NCBI GenBank assembly: GCA_003971905.1
Contig: RSEE01000016.1
Location: 434,001-498,000, forward strand
Source: Moniliella sp. 'wahieum'
Taxonomy: Eukaryota; Basidiomycota; Moniliellomycetes; Moniliellales; Moniliellaceae
Length of the DNA: 64,000 nucleotides
Direction of reading: 5' to 3'
The notes below the pieces were generated by a model. It was not told the DNA's origin. It was given only the letters and a program-made list of their open reading frames with translations, and ran no database searches. The position numbers and the translations under genes are program-made. This document shows positions 11,701 through 22,249 of the stretch, piece by piece (position 1 is the first letter of the stretch; each line of letters opens with the position of its first letter).

Positions 11701-13262
11701 TCCAATAAACAATTGAGACGGGGGGTGGCCATTGGTGATGCCTGGTGCGACGATATAAAGGCTTCCTTTGGGGCCGTATTAACACCATGTGAATCAACCC
11801 CGTTCCGATCTTTGATGTGCTCATCCGTGTTGGCCGACGAGAGAAAGCGGGAGGGATTTTGATCGTGTAGCACCTTTGACTCAGGGTCTTGCACACAGCC
11901 CCGTTCGTATGCAATGGAGCCAATAGGTGTATGAAGAGTGCGTTGGAAGCCTTTATCGTTGTCGGATTGGGTTGGTTTCCCCTTTAGAAAAGCCAACTGT
12001 AGACGAAGTGCTTCAACCTCTTCATTGTGCTTGGCAAGCATCTCATCCTGGGTTTCTCTGGAAGATACCAATTGGGCTTGCAGCTCTACAGCTGACGCCT
12101 CAGCCTGAGAGCATTTGATCTGGAGTTCGATCATCTCCCCTTGGGCCACTTCATGAGCTAGGTGTAGATCGCACAGCTCAGCAGACATCATATCTGCCAA
12201 ACACAAATGAAGGACACAGGCTATTATTAGTGTCCGTGATCTTTTTTGTTATGGAACTTTTGGTCATGCACTCTGTTGCGCACTTGTACAGAAGAGGGAT
12301 ATGGTGTGGTAGAACAAAGGAGACGTACCGTTGGCATGTTGAACCATGTTGAGCTGGGTCAGGTAACCCTCATTCCTTTCGTGTAACCTATCAACAAGGG
12401 CATCGCGCTGGGTCTGCCTGGTTTTTAGCAGCGCTGATTCCAGCCGGCCTAGGGTCTCGTGTGTTCCGTCCGCATCAAGGAAAGGGACGTGGTGAGAGAA
12501 GCATTGTCGGTTTGGAGCCGACGCAGTTGAACCAGGAGCTTTTCTTGTATGTTCCGCGCAAACACAGCGTCCAGGTCGATTGACGCCGATGTCCCGCTTT
12601 CGCCTTGAAATCCGTCAAGTGCGGGACGGTGGCAGGGATCGTCTTCATTCCGGGCTCGCCGAGTGGCTTGTGTTTTGGCCCGCTCCCGCAACAAAGCCAT
12701 GGCGGGGGAAGAGGTTCGATCTGCACCATTCTTTTGATGTAGCTGACACAGCAGGAGGTAAAGCGGAGTTAGATGACGAATGCGCGACGACAAGCTGCAC
12801 TAGATGGTCAAGCCGGCGCTGCCGCTCTTTGGCGAAACGAGTCTGAGCGGAAGTGATGTGGGAGCGGAGCTGCTGAATCCGGAGGAGAACGTCGTCAGTG
12901 CCAGAGGCTGGGTCATGAAGGGCCAGCCTAGGCTGCTTGCTGGGTACTGGAGGAGATGGCAGAGTGGTCATCCAACTAGACCAATTCGGTAGACTGGGCA
13001 TCGTGTTCTGTGAGCTCGGCTTGGTGGAGCTGCTTTGGGGCGTTAGTGAGGACAGCAAGCCATGCGTGTGCGGTGGCCTCGTGGTGCTCCAGAGTATTGG
13101 TGAGGGCAGCGGCAGCCTGGACTTGAGGGCGAGAGTGGCACAGTGGCGCTCAAGGTGAGCGCGACATTCCATTTCCTCTTCGCGGACAATGGAAGGGCGG
13201 TCGAGCGGCGGGGACGAGGGCTGCGTCGTGGCTCCTGAAAGGGGGGATGCTGCGGGCGTCAT
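8794..13262 (-). CDS. Num1/Mcp5/ApsA-like cortical dynein anchor
   Basis: Proteins of this family tether dynein, and often mitochondria, to the plasma membrane for nuclear positioning. The start at 13262 gives MTPAASPLSG. The N-terminal third is coiled coil: LERHCATLAL, then QAAAALTNTLEHHEATAHAWL in another frame, then VFARNIQEKLLVQLRRLQTDNASLTTSLS and EMIELQIKCSQAEASAVELQAQL. A long low-complexity middle follows, then a C-terminal PH domain (about 9340-9870: GMFMIKYTRAPWNKAL, RRHVRFCWIHASGTHQGVYLYW, VLTSPEGHDLYLTAASAEAHQAWFSALHFL). Introns fit at 12194-12328 (GTACGT...TTGGCAG) and 9084-9180; the second leads to a Pro-rich tail ending at 8794. Several frame breaks occur in the coiled coil. 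Family assignment rests on the coiled-coil plus terminal PH layout. Confidence 0.6.
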
Positions 13263-13986
13263 GGCCGAGAGAGATGGTCCTACCCGCACAACGGAGGGAT
13301 GGGTGAGATGTAGTGGTGCTCTGGGAGACAGCACGCTCGATGGACGCGGGGAGAGAGAAGCGGTGGCGGTGCGGTTCGCAGCGTGCTCTTGCTGACGGTG
13401 TCCGTGAGTCGCCGGCCTGCCCGCTGCAGGGGGGCTGCAAGGGGCGCAGCAGCAGGGGCCAAATGGTGCGTCTGCCGATACCACCCGTCTGATCCACTCA
13501 GGCGAGCAGCAGCCGAAAGCACGCTGCCGGCGAGAAGAGTATATATATACGCCACATCCCTCCCCGTTGCATATGGGATTCCCTGCGGTTAAGCGGTGCA
13601 GGCGGTCCCACCCCCCAGGGATTTGGGTATGTTCGCTCTCTATTCTCACTCCCTCGCTCCCTCCTGCATTATTAGCCTCCCTATCCACTCGATCCACAGA
13701 GCCACCAACGGAGGGGCCCTGCAGCACGACTCAGCTCACAACATGCCACATCTCTTCAGATCTAACGCTCCCGCCTTCCAGCACGTCATATCCAACAGGC
13801 CCGGCGCCCCTCGCCCAACGGTGCTCTGTATGTATATGCACTAAAGCTACCGGCCGCATGTCCAGGCCCATCCGTCCTGTATGTAACAGATCAGGTGGCA
13901 CCAAAAACCATGCCAGTGCCCTCCCCTACATAGCACATCCACACTCCCCTTCGTCGCCATGCCATCATGCATCAAGCTCCATCAGA
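13263..13986. other. Intergenic: Num1-like promoter and AP-1 beta 3' flank
   Basis: Contains the probable Num1-like promoter with a TATATATA run at 13541-13549 and a 3' flank of the adaptin gene. A 166-codon plus-strand frame here (13567-14067) overlaps the adaptin terminus antisense and shows no family features. Confidence 0.4.
13541..13549 (-). promoter_or_regulatory. Possible TATA element of the Num1-like gene
   Basis: The alternating ATATATATA lies about 280 bp upstream of the proposed start at 13262. It reads the same on both strands, so direction is inferred only from the downstream gene. Confidence 0.3.
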
Positions 13987-16207
13987 TTAGAACAAGCCGA
14001 GCAAGTCCTCCTCGGGCTTGGGCGCCTCGGATGCGCCCCCCACTCTGGGGGGTGCCGGTCCCAATGAGGACGTCTGCGATGCTCCCAACCCAGTCTGCCC
14101 CTCCGAGCTTGGTACCGCGTCAAACAGGCCTAGCAAATCGTCCAGCTGCGACGGCGCCGACACACCAGCCCCGCCCGCCCCACTCGACCCATTTAGCGTG
14201 GGTTGCAGCGAAAGGGACGCCATTCCGGACATGGGAGGTGTATCGTCCTGCAGGCTCAGTAAATCCTCCAATCCACCCAGTCCAGTTGCTGCAGACGGCA
14301 CCGATCCGCCAGGACTGGCTGGCGTGTCATCATCGTCAAACCCAATCAGGATCTCCGAGGTGGTACCCTGGACAACCGTCTGGAGTGCCTTTTCTCGAGA
14401 GATATTATGCTGCCCGCACGCCCACGCGCCACATCATCTGCACCCATTCTCCCCTTGCCCACAAACGTAGATTCGGGCTTGTGGTAGGCTGCTGCAAGGC
14501 TTCCCAACTCTGCCAACAGTTCATCTAGCAGAGCCGGTGATAAAGTGGAGAGGGGGATGGAAATGGGAGGATGCGACGCCAAAATCACTGCTTTGCTCAC
14601 TTCTTGGTCTGGGCTGGAGAGGAGGCGCCAGTAAATGAATGCCCGGTCCCGCAGGTCAGGCAATTCGACCTCCTTGGTAGCCAGCTCGAGTACGCGCTGA
14701 ACCAACTCGCGTCCCGCATCGGGTTTCTTGAGGAAAAGCTTGACGACCGCGGTCAATGTCTGAAACTGAACACTGTGTTGTTCCTCGACAAACGTGTCGA
14801 GAAAAGAGGCAAGCAAATCCTCGCTGTGGTAATCTTCTCGGCATACTCGCCCACAATCCAAATGAGAGATGCCTTGGCCTCTGGTTCGTCCAGGTCTTCC
14901 AAGTTGGAGCACAAGGTGGGAATGATGCCCTCGTAGTTGCTCGGGTACTTGCGGAAGATGTCTTTGATCACGACGATCGCCTCTTGCACCACGTAGCTCA
15001 CTCGCGTTCCAATCAGATCCAGCAACACGTGCACACACCGTTCCGCCGCCTCATCAATCTTGATCGCGCACTGTCCAATGGCACGGATGGAACGACGAAC
15101 AAAATCCACGTCCACCTCTGCCGCATACTCCTTCAGTTCGCTCAACAGCATGTCCACATTGCGCACATTGGCCAGCTTGACCATAATCTCCAACTTCTCC
15201 ACCTTGACGTAGGAAGGATCGTTGTACTTGCAGAAAAAGATGCGCAGCTCATTGTTCAGCAATCGGGGTACTTTTGCAAAATGAGGTTCACATTGCGCAG
15301 GGCCACCCATTGCACCTCAGGCGCTGAAGAGATGGGGTGACGAGAGGGGGTGCCATTTTGCGGATGAGTTGTTTCCTAAAATCCTCCTTCTTCACCGTGT
15401 CCATGTGGATCAAAATCACTTTGACCGCACCCAACACCACTGACCCATTGGCATGCTGAAACTGGGGCATAGCTCGCTCGCAAATGTGCTCGGCCTCTTG
15501 CTCGTCGCTGGTCTTGTAGGCGGAGGGCGTTGAGGATGGCGATGCAGCCCCATTCGGTGCACTCGTTGAGCGCAATCAGCAGTTTTTGAAGAGTGCGTGC
15601 GTCGATGACAAAACATCGGAATTGGCATCCGACTTGCGCCATCTCGTGAATGTCGGTCAAGGCTGTGACCGCATTGGCCACGACCATAGGGTTCGAGTCT
15701 CCCACCACTCTTGGAGACGAGTCAGGAAGCCGCCCTCAATGGCAAGCTCCGGCTTGAGATCATACAGCTTCGCAACGCAGATCGCAGCCGTCTTGCGCAC
15801 ATATGGGTTTTCGTCGCGCAGGCCTTTGGCAAGAGGGTCGGCAAGGTAGTCGATGATCTTCTCGGCGCGCGAGACAGCCCATGGTGCGCAGGCGAGGGCG
15901 CGGATGAGCGGGTTGATGTCCTCCGAGTCCTTGACAAATGTGTTGACGGCAAGAATGACGAGTTCTGGCTGGGTTTTGGCATAGTTCATAAGGTAGAGGT
16001 AGACGAGCTTCTTTTGCTCCACGTCGTCCGTCTGGCCGTTCTTGAGGACCGAAGCAAACAGCCCTGACACATCCTTCCCGATGGTCATGTTGGCAATGAC
16101 TCGCTTGATGGCATCCTTGCGGCGGTCGCGATACTCGGAGTTGAGGTCGGCCAGCAGCTCGAAGTTTCGCCCTTGCGCGGGGCTGAAAAAGAGCGTGGCC
16201 TGCTCAT
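13987..16207 (-). CDS. Beta-adaptin, AP-1 complex large subunit
   Basis: This is the large beta subunit of a clathrin adaptor at the trans-Golgi/endosome. The start at 16207 gives [14 protein letters not shown]; one base later in the same A run the frame slips to [19 protein letters not shown], the adaptin trunk start. Diagnostic segments follow: [106 protein letters not shown]. The tail is short, Ser/Gly-rich and ends EEDLLGLF, with no appendage (ear) domain. At roughly 735 residues this matches fungal AP-1 beta; AP-2 beta is the alternative. At least six single-base breaks (near 16167, 15880, 15713, 15535, 15340, 14850) each drop straight back into conserved adaptin sequence. Confidence 0.9.
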
Positions 16208-16432
16208 GGACGCAGAGCGGGCAGCGGGGTCGTCGTGGCAGCACGAGTCGAATGGCAAGCTGCCTTCCTCGCCTGCGCCACGAGCGATGCTGAGCCTCCG
16301 GCCTCTGATGACGCTGGCCACCTGGCGGCGCCACCCAGCTGACGTAACCGACACCTAGTGTCCGGTGGCCACGGCACGTGACCGGGTGACCCGAAGTACG
16401 CCAGGCCGAAGATGCATGCGTGATGCTGATGG
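16208..16432. other. AP-1 beta promoter region
   Basis: Short gap upstream of the adaptin start, with a CACGTG core at 16375-16380 and an ATGCATGCGTGATG-type motif at about 16410. Confidence 0.4.
16375..16380. promoter_or_regulatory. CACGTG E-box upstream of AP-1 beta
   Basis: GGCACGTGACC, about 170 bp upstream of the adaptin start. CACGTGA is the usual core bound by fungal bHLH factors of the Cbf1 type. Similar sites occur near 39170 and 51683. Confidence 0.35.
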
Positions 16433-16889
16433 TTGAGGCCCCCTTTCCTGATACGACGAGTGCTGTGCACCACTGTCTTTGCTTGGCCCCACTACACCAT
16501 TGTCAGCCAGCCCGAGCAGCCCAGCCAACGTGAGCTAGACCACGCATTCACCGGCCTCACCAACCTCTTGGATCCCCGTGCCCAGGGCCTGAGTCCTGCT
16601 TCCCACTCTGTGCGCCGCTTTCTTTGGGAATTGTGTGGGGCGTCTTCCAAGAACAGCTCCTGAGAGAGATATGCTGGCGCCGATATACACCACATGAGAA
16701 GTGTTGTGGATTGACTGAACTCTGCCTCCTCCTTCTAGCTCACCCCCAAAGTACCCCCCAGAGTGGTTACGTCCCTATAACAATGCGCGGGCGCAATTAT
16801 TCGAAGCGCTCTTCCATCAGCAGCCTTTTCCCCTCCCCCCCCCTCCACACACCACATGCCCAAAATGTTGTGAGTGGCACTCCCTATAG
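16433..16889 (+). CDS. Unrecognised small gene next to a retrotransposon
   Basis: Not recognised. Coding character is suggested by [21 protein letters not shown] and [11 protein letters not shown] in one frame, then [18 protein letters not shown] one frame over, and after a plausible intron (acceptor CTTCTAG near 16737) [20 protein letters not shown] ending in a Cys-containing tail with a stop at 16887-16889. The splice and the frame break are inferred. The copia element begins 57 bp downstream, so its insertion would have affected only the 3' flank. Confidence 0.35.
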
Positions 16890-16951
16890 TTAGAGGTTTG
16901 GTTGCGCCGCGCTCCCACATTGCGCATCCACTTTGTTTCAATTGTAAGCCG

Positions 16952-17114
16952 TGTTAAAACACGAGGAAAAGGCCTACGGAGAGAAGAAGAGAGAGAGAGG
17001 AGGTGATGGATCTATTCCAAGAGAGGAGCCATTAGGGGGCAGAACATAGGGGAGAGTCGGATAGAACAGCGCGATGCGTGATGTGGATCGGCTGCATGCA
17101 TGATGGCGCTGACA
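16952..17114 (-). repeat. 3' LTR of TE1
   Basis: 163 bp from TGTTAAAACACGAGG to GGCGCTGACA, matching 22080-22244. It contains a GA-rich run and the words GATGCGTGATG and GCATGCATGATG, which also occur in intergenic DNA of this window. AGCCG precedes it. Confidence 0.92.
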
Positions 17115-17165
17115 GCCCCACCACGACTCGACGCTAGGATCCGACGAGATTGGAAGAGTGACAAA

Positions 17166-19027
17166 TCAAGAGCCAGCTGGCGAGGAGGAATCTGAGCCGA
17201 AAATGGGCTTGATGCGGGAAGTCTCCTCAGCCCCACCAGGATCCGGCGTGAGCGTGAGGTAGCGACCTACACTGGAGCGTTGAACCGTATACGGTAGGAG
17301 CTTGGTAAAATCATTCGCGGGGTTCTCGGTTCCAAGAACCTTGTGCCACAAAATGCGCCCCGAATCGACATGTCGCGGAACCATGGTGCGAATGTCCATA
17401 TGACGAAGGCGTCCAATGAACCAGGCGAGAGATAATTGACAGGGCAACAGCCGAGTCGCTATAGAGATCCACCGGACAGTTGGAAGGTACTAGTTGAAGC
17501 TCGACCCATGAGGTTACGAATGCGGAGAGCGTCGCGGCGCCCTCACTAATAGCCATCATCTCAGCTTCAGCGGTCGAAATTGCCGTAATGGTCTGCTGGG
17601 CGCTGCGCCAGTGTACTAGGGCGCCAAAAACAAACACAGCGACCCCTGTTACCGACTTGCGTGTGACCCTGTCGCCGCCCCAATCGCTATCGGTAAATAC
17701 GGCAATAGGAGGTGCCGTTCGATTGATCCTGAGACGCAGAGACCAATCCAATGTACCACGGAGGTAGCGGAGGACATGGTTGTGCGGCGCTGCGGTGTGC
17801 AGCAGAGGGATCCTTGTTCCAACGACTGAGGAGATGTACGACAAATGACAGGTCGGGCCGGCAGGTCTGCGCGGCCCAGCTGAGGCTCTGCACAATCGAC
17901 ATATAGCGCTTATGCTCGGCGACAGTGGCAGGGGCTTCGTCTGGTGGACGTGGCGGGAGAGGTGTATCAGGATTGATAGGCAAACGAACAGGGTTGCACT
18001 CGAGCATGTCGGTGCGGGCGAGTAAAGCTAACAGAAATGCACGCTGGTCGCAGTCAAAACCATCAGGGCGAGTAACATAGTGCACACCCAGCATCTTACT
18101 GAGAGGACCCTTGTCGCCAATCTTGATGTTGAGACCGAGTTCGTCCATGAATGCGTCAAAAGCAGCTTGGGACGGGGCCATGGCCATTCCGTCATCACAG
18201 TATATTGCCAGCATGATGGTCGTATTCGCTCGTTTGCGTATCCATACGTCCTGTTCTGTTACCGTCGAGCGGAAACCAATATCTCGTAGCTTGCTGGCGA
18301 GGTGGCGGTGCCACGCAGCGCCGGAGGCTGCAAGGCCATAGAGGGACTTCTTGAGTCGCCAAACGTTTGCTTTGTCGGTGAGAAAACGATCGGGAGGCTT
18401 AACGTATACCTCATAGGGAATGGGGGCATGGAGATATGCACTCTTGCAGTCAAAATAATATGCCTGGAGGCCTTGCGCTTTACCTCCCACGGCTACGGTG
18501 CGAAAAGACTGATGTGCTGCGCCACTCGAGAATGTGAGGGCCTTGGGCAACTCACTTGTATCCTCCTGGTTTCCTTGAACCACAATACGGGCTTTCCGTT
18601 TTAGGAACATATTCTCTGGGGTGACGCCAACACTGTAGACGGTGCGGGCACCCAAGATCTTCGTTCCGGCCGGAGGGCGTGGCACTTCTTCAAAGGCATC
18701 CATGGATCTGAGCCCGTCAAGCTCAATGTGTTCGGCCTGGCGCCACTGGGGCCACTCAGAGGTGGCCATTGCTTCACGCTCGTCCGAGGGGCAAGGGCAC
18801 ACCGTCAGCAGTGGTGCCGACGGTCGGGGGAGGGATGCGGAAACGGCGTTGCCGGCGGGGAATGGCTTTCTTTTTCGGGCTTGGTGTAAGGGATGCGGTG
18901 GCAGGATCAGGGGAAGAAACAGTAATAGTAGGGGGATTGGGTGGGACAAAGGGGGATGACGGGCGGTGCGCGCATGGCCCGTTGGGCTCCAATCGGGATC
19001 AAGCTCAGCTGGCGGCTCATCCGTCAA
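17166..19027 (-). CDS. TE1 reverse transcriptase and RNase H
   Basis: The RT part carries EEVPRPPAGTKILGARTVYSV, KRKARIVVQGNQE, the copia hallmark FDCKSAYLHAPIPYEVYV, WRLKKSLYGL, and the catalytic motif as AIYCDDGMAM. RNase H follows in a second frame from about 17895: AVFTDSDWGGDRVTRKSVTG, STAEAEMMAISEGA, and in a third frame ENPANDFTKLLP, ending at 17166. The two frame changes mark indels at about 17850 and 17420. It belongs to the minus-strand polyprotein starting with gag at 21896. Confidence 0.9.
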
Positions 19028-19153
19028 GGGAGGCGCATGCGCATCCTTGGGTTGATAGAAATCAGGGGGGTGACGCGCCCGAGCCGGATTGCGACGGGGG
19101 CAGCTTCAGCCCCACCAGGTGTAGAAAATTCAGCCCCACCAGGTGTGGAAACT

Positions 19154-20881
19154 TCAGCCCCACCAGTGTATATCCGGACGGTCACGAAGCCCATCCGGTG
19201 GCGTACCCGGCAACGATTGGGCCTGGCGTATCGCCAGCCCGGGGTTTGTGGGATCCCACATGACGTCGGTGCACCACGCCCTGTACGAGCTGTGGCCGTC
19301 TTCTGTGATAAACTCAAATTCGTATCCCTTGGAGCCGAGCGGATCGAATCCGACTAGCATGCCAGGGCGGGCGCGCGGCGCGGCGCGGTGGCCGCGCTCG
19401 GGACCTAACAAAGTACACAGCCGGCCGCACCCCAGGGTGCCCCAAAATAAGAGCTGCGTGGGAGGGGGCGGTCGTGATAGCGTTCAAATGGTGAGGGGGC
19501 GCCCAATGCGGCCGACACACTAACGTTGGCATACAAAGCTGCCGCGACAGCGGCGTCGGCCCAGTACTGAGACGGTGCGCGGGCGCTGGCGAGGAGGACG
19601 CGGGTACGCTCCTGTATAGTGCGAGCGGCGCGCTCGGCGTGGCCATTCTGCTGGGAGGTGTAGGGAGTGGTGGTGGTGTGCTGGATCGGTGCATGACCGG
19701 CAGCAGTGAGGAGGTGCGGGACACGGGAAAACTCAGTACCGCCATCAGTGTGGAGACGGAAAAGACTGGCGCCGTGGCGGGCGAGGAGGCGGCGCTCCTC
19801 GAGGAGAATTAAGTTGGCTAGTGCCATTGCAGCGTCGCTCTTGCGCACCAGCGGAATGGCCCAGAGATAGCCGGTGCAGTCGTCGACTACGACAAGTAAA
19901 TTGCGCTCACCCTTCAGCCCCGTCGGCCAATCCGTCACTAGATCGGCATGCAAGTGCGCCAATGGGGCAACTGCACGTGCCGTGTGGCTCTCAGGGAACG
20001 GGCGTCGGGTGCCCCGCCCCGCCGCGCACGCCTGACAAACGCAGGCCGCGTCGGCCTCGGCTGCATGGGCCTGGGTGGAAGTGATGCGTTGCGCAACTGG
20101 CCCCGTGGCCGTGAGGCGGGGAAGCTGGCGCCAACCAACATGGCCATGGCGGGCATGAGCAGCCAGTATCCGGGCATAGTCGGCCACGGCGGCACGGGCG
20201 TGGGCTTGAATGGGGACGTTGGGGACGTCGCAGTGGTAATCAACCACATAGCCATTAGCGGTACGGTCGTAGCGAGCAACAATTGCGGGATCGCTATGGA
20301 TCACAGCGCCTTGGCGGTGTGCAAGGAACTCTACTATGACCAGCGGCATTAGCCTGCGGTACAGAGAGTAAGTCATGGTCCAATTGGGGAACAAGCAAGC
20401 AGTACAAATCAAGGACACATTCAGTTTGGACTGTGGAAGCCGGGAGAGCGGACCCGCTTCACCCCACAGCCTGTCACCGCAAGCTTCCTAGACGCGCCAG
20501 CCAACTCAACCCACCCAGTCGCTGGCTCGAGGAAATGAAACCCTCGGGCGAGCGAACCATGCTGGGCGTCGCGCCGCTGTCAACTACCAGCTTGTGGAGC
20601 GCAAATGCAGTGGTGGGTGGTGGCGAAGACTGCGGATCAGGAGGCGGAAAAGAAACGGGGGGTAGGCCTTGCTTGCTCACGGTAGGGCAATAGGCTCTTC
20701 GAATGTCGGGCTGATGGTAAGGCCAGAGACGAGGGGTAGTAGGGAGGCATATAGGTGCCGGTGAATATGGTGAATACACCGGGGGAGTAGTTCCTCGGGC
20801 GTGGGCGTAACGGCTCACTGCTGTGGCCGGATACGAAAAATTGGAATGATTTAAGTTGCGCGACGTCGACATGTTCTTCAA
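19154..20881 (-). CDS. TE1 protease and integrase
   Basis: The aspartic protease motif LVVDSGATPSMV lies near 20570. The integrase core follows in the next frame with the three catalytic acids in HADLVTDW, LHTDGGTEFS and QQNGHAERAARTI. A His/Cys pre-integrase segment (AHARHGHVGWRQL, CVCQACAAGRG) precedes it. After a break near 19410, the frame ends in GMLVGFDPLGSKGYEFEF, the conserved end of copia integrases. Part of the same polyprotein as the neighbours. Confidence 0.87.
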
Positions 20882-20910
20882 CTCCGGATGCAGCGACCAG
20901 CATTGTGCCT

Positions 20911-21896
20911 CTACATGTATTCCGTTGGGATGAAGACGACAGGGGCCAGTGCGCTCCGCGCGCGCGCCCTTTTCTTGTGCGAAGGAACAGTTTTGGTGAC
21001 GAGAAATGTATCCTCAATGTCTAGGAACTGCAGTGCTTGGCTCCGGGTTTTGCCCTGGAGCTGTTGCTCTTTCACGCGATTTGGCTCGGGGCAGCTATTG
21101 GCAAGAACGCTCCAAGCACGAACACTGAGCGGGAGTCCAATCATTTCGCCGATGCCCACGATCCGTTCGATGCGGGCAAGGAACATGCGCGCCGTCTCCT
21201 GTGCCGCAGGCTTAAGGGCGTCGAGACGGGAACTGATATCACTCTCAAGTTTGACTTGGCTGGGCCGATTGCGCTCGCACATGTTCCGGTACATGCCCGA
21301 GGCCGAGCCGCAGGCAACGTGACTCTGCGTGGTCGAGTCACATTTGGTTAAAAGGACATACTCGAGCCTCCTGTCGATCAGGGCTTCCTCCGAGAAGAAG
21401 GACCGTTGACGACTAGGTCCAGGAACTGGTATGCCGAGAGCTGGTTGCGCGTATCATAATCATAATCTAACCAATGCGTCGTTCCGAGTTCCCATGAGGG
21501 CAAACTGTTTCCTTTAGCCAGCGCCCTGATCATCTCCTCTTCCATGGAACGTGTCTGAGAAGGGATTTTGGAAATCATCATCGCAGTACTTTGAATGCCG
21601 TACTTGCGGACAAAATAAGGATACTCGTGCGTGAATGCAGGATTGTGAATTGCATCTTGTGCCTGTTCCGTGGACCACTCGGGGTGGACATCTTGGAGAT
21701 GCAACAAGAACATGAGCTCATGACGGGTTAGGTTAATTTTCGGGGAGTGTTGCCTCTCGACGGAGGGGGTTGTGCCATCGTGGGCAATTGGGGCGTCTTC
21801 ACCGTCCAGACGCCCGGAGGCGGTGCTGGGGTTGGCGCGGGGAACTGCGGGCTCCTCTTGGGTAGCTTCGGCAGGGAGAATGGCGTCGGCAGGCAT
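20911..21896 (-). CDS. TE1 Gag
   Basis: The proposed start at 21896 gives MPADAILPAEATQEEP. The capsid-like part reads HELMFLLHLQDVHPEWSTEQAQDAI and MYRNMCERNRPSQVKLESDI in two frames broken near 21370. I see no CCHC zinc knuckle, but the relevant stretch is frame-disrupted. Position next to the 5' LTR and upstream of the protease supports Gag. Confidence 0.7.
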
Positions 21897-22079
21897 GCTG
21901 TCGGCGCGGGTTACGCTTCTTCTTGGAAAGGGGTGGAAAAACAGTATCGGCTCCGGAACGGAGGCCAGGCATTCAGCCGTGTTGGGTGGGGGTATAGGTG
22001 GGGAAAATATAAGTAGGGCTCAGGCGGGCAGACGAGAGAGGTAGTCTCCGCCTACTCAGAGGATAATGTGGGCTCAACC

Positions 22080-22244
22080 TGTTAAAACACGAGGACAAAG
22101 GCCTACGGAGAGAAGAAGAGAGAGAGAGGTGGTGATGGATCTATTCCAAGAGAGGAGCCCATTAGGGGCAGAACATAGGGGAGTCGGATAGAACAGCGCG
22201 ATGCGTGATGTGTGTGATCAGCTGCATGCATGATGGCGCTGACA
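22080..22244 (-). repeat. 5' LTR of TE1
   Basis: 165 bp, same ends as 16952-17114, followed by the target copy AGCCG. On the minus strand the base after the LTR starts GGTTGAGCCCAC, the expected position of the primer-binding site. Confidence 0.92.
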
Positions 22245-22249
22245 AGCCG

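Larger units (their letters stand above)
16947..22249 (-). mobile_element. Ty1/copia LTR retrotransposon, older copy (TE1)
   Basis: Complete element of 5293 bp (16952-22244) on the minus strand, flanked by an exact 5-bp target duplication AGCCG (16947-16951 and 22245-22249). Both LTRs begin TG and end CA. The domain order gag, protease, integrase, reverse transcriptase, RNase H is that of copia. The two LTRs differ at about eight places (substitutions and small indels) and the pol frame is broken in several places, so the copy is older than the one at 45 kb, although sequencing indels inflate the count. Confidence 0.93.
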
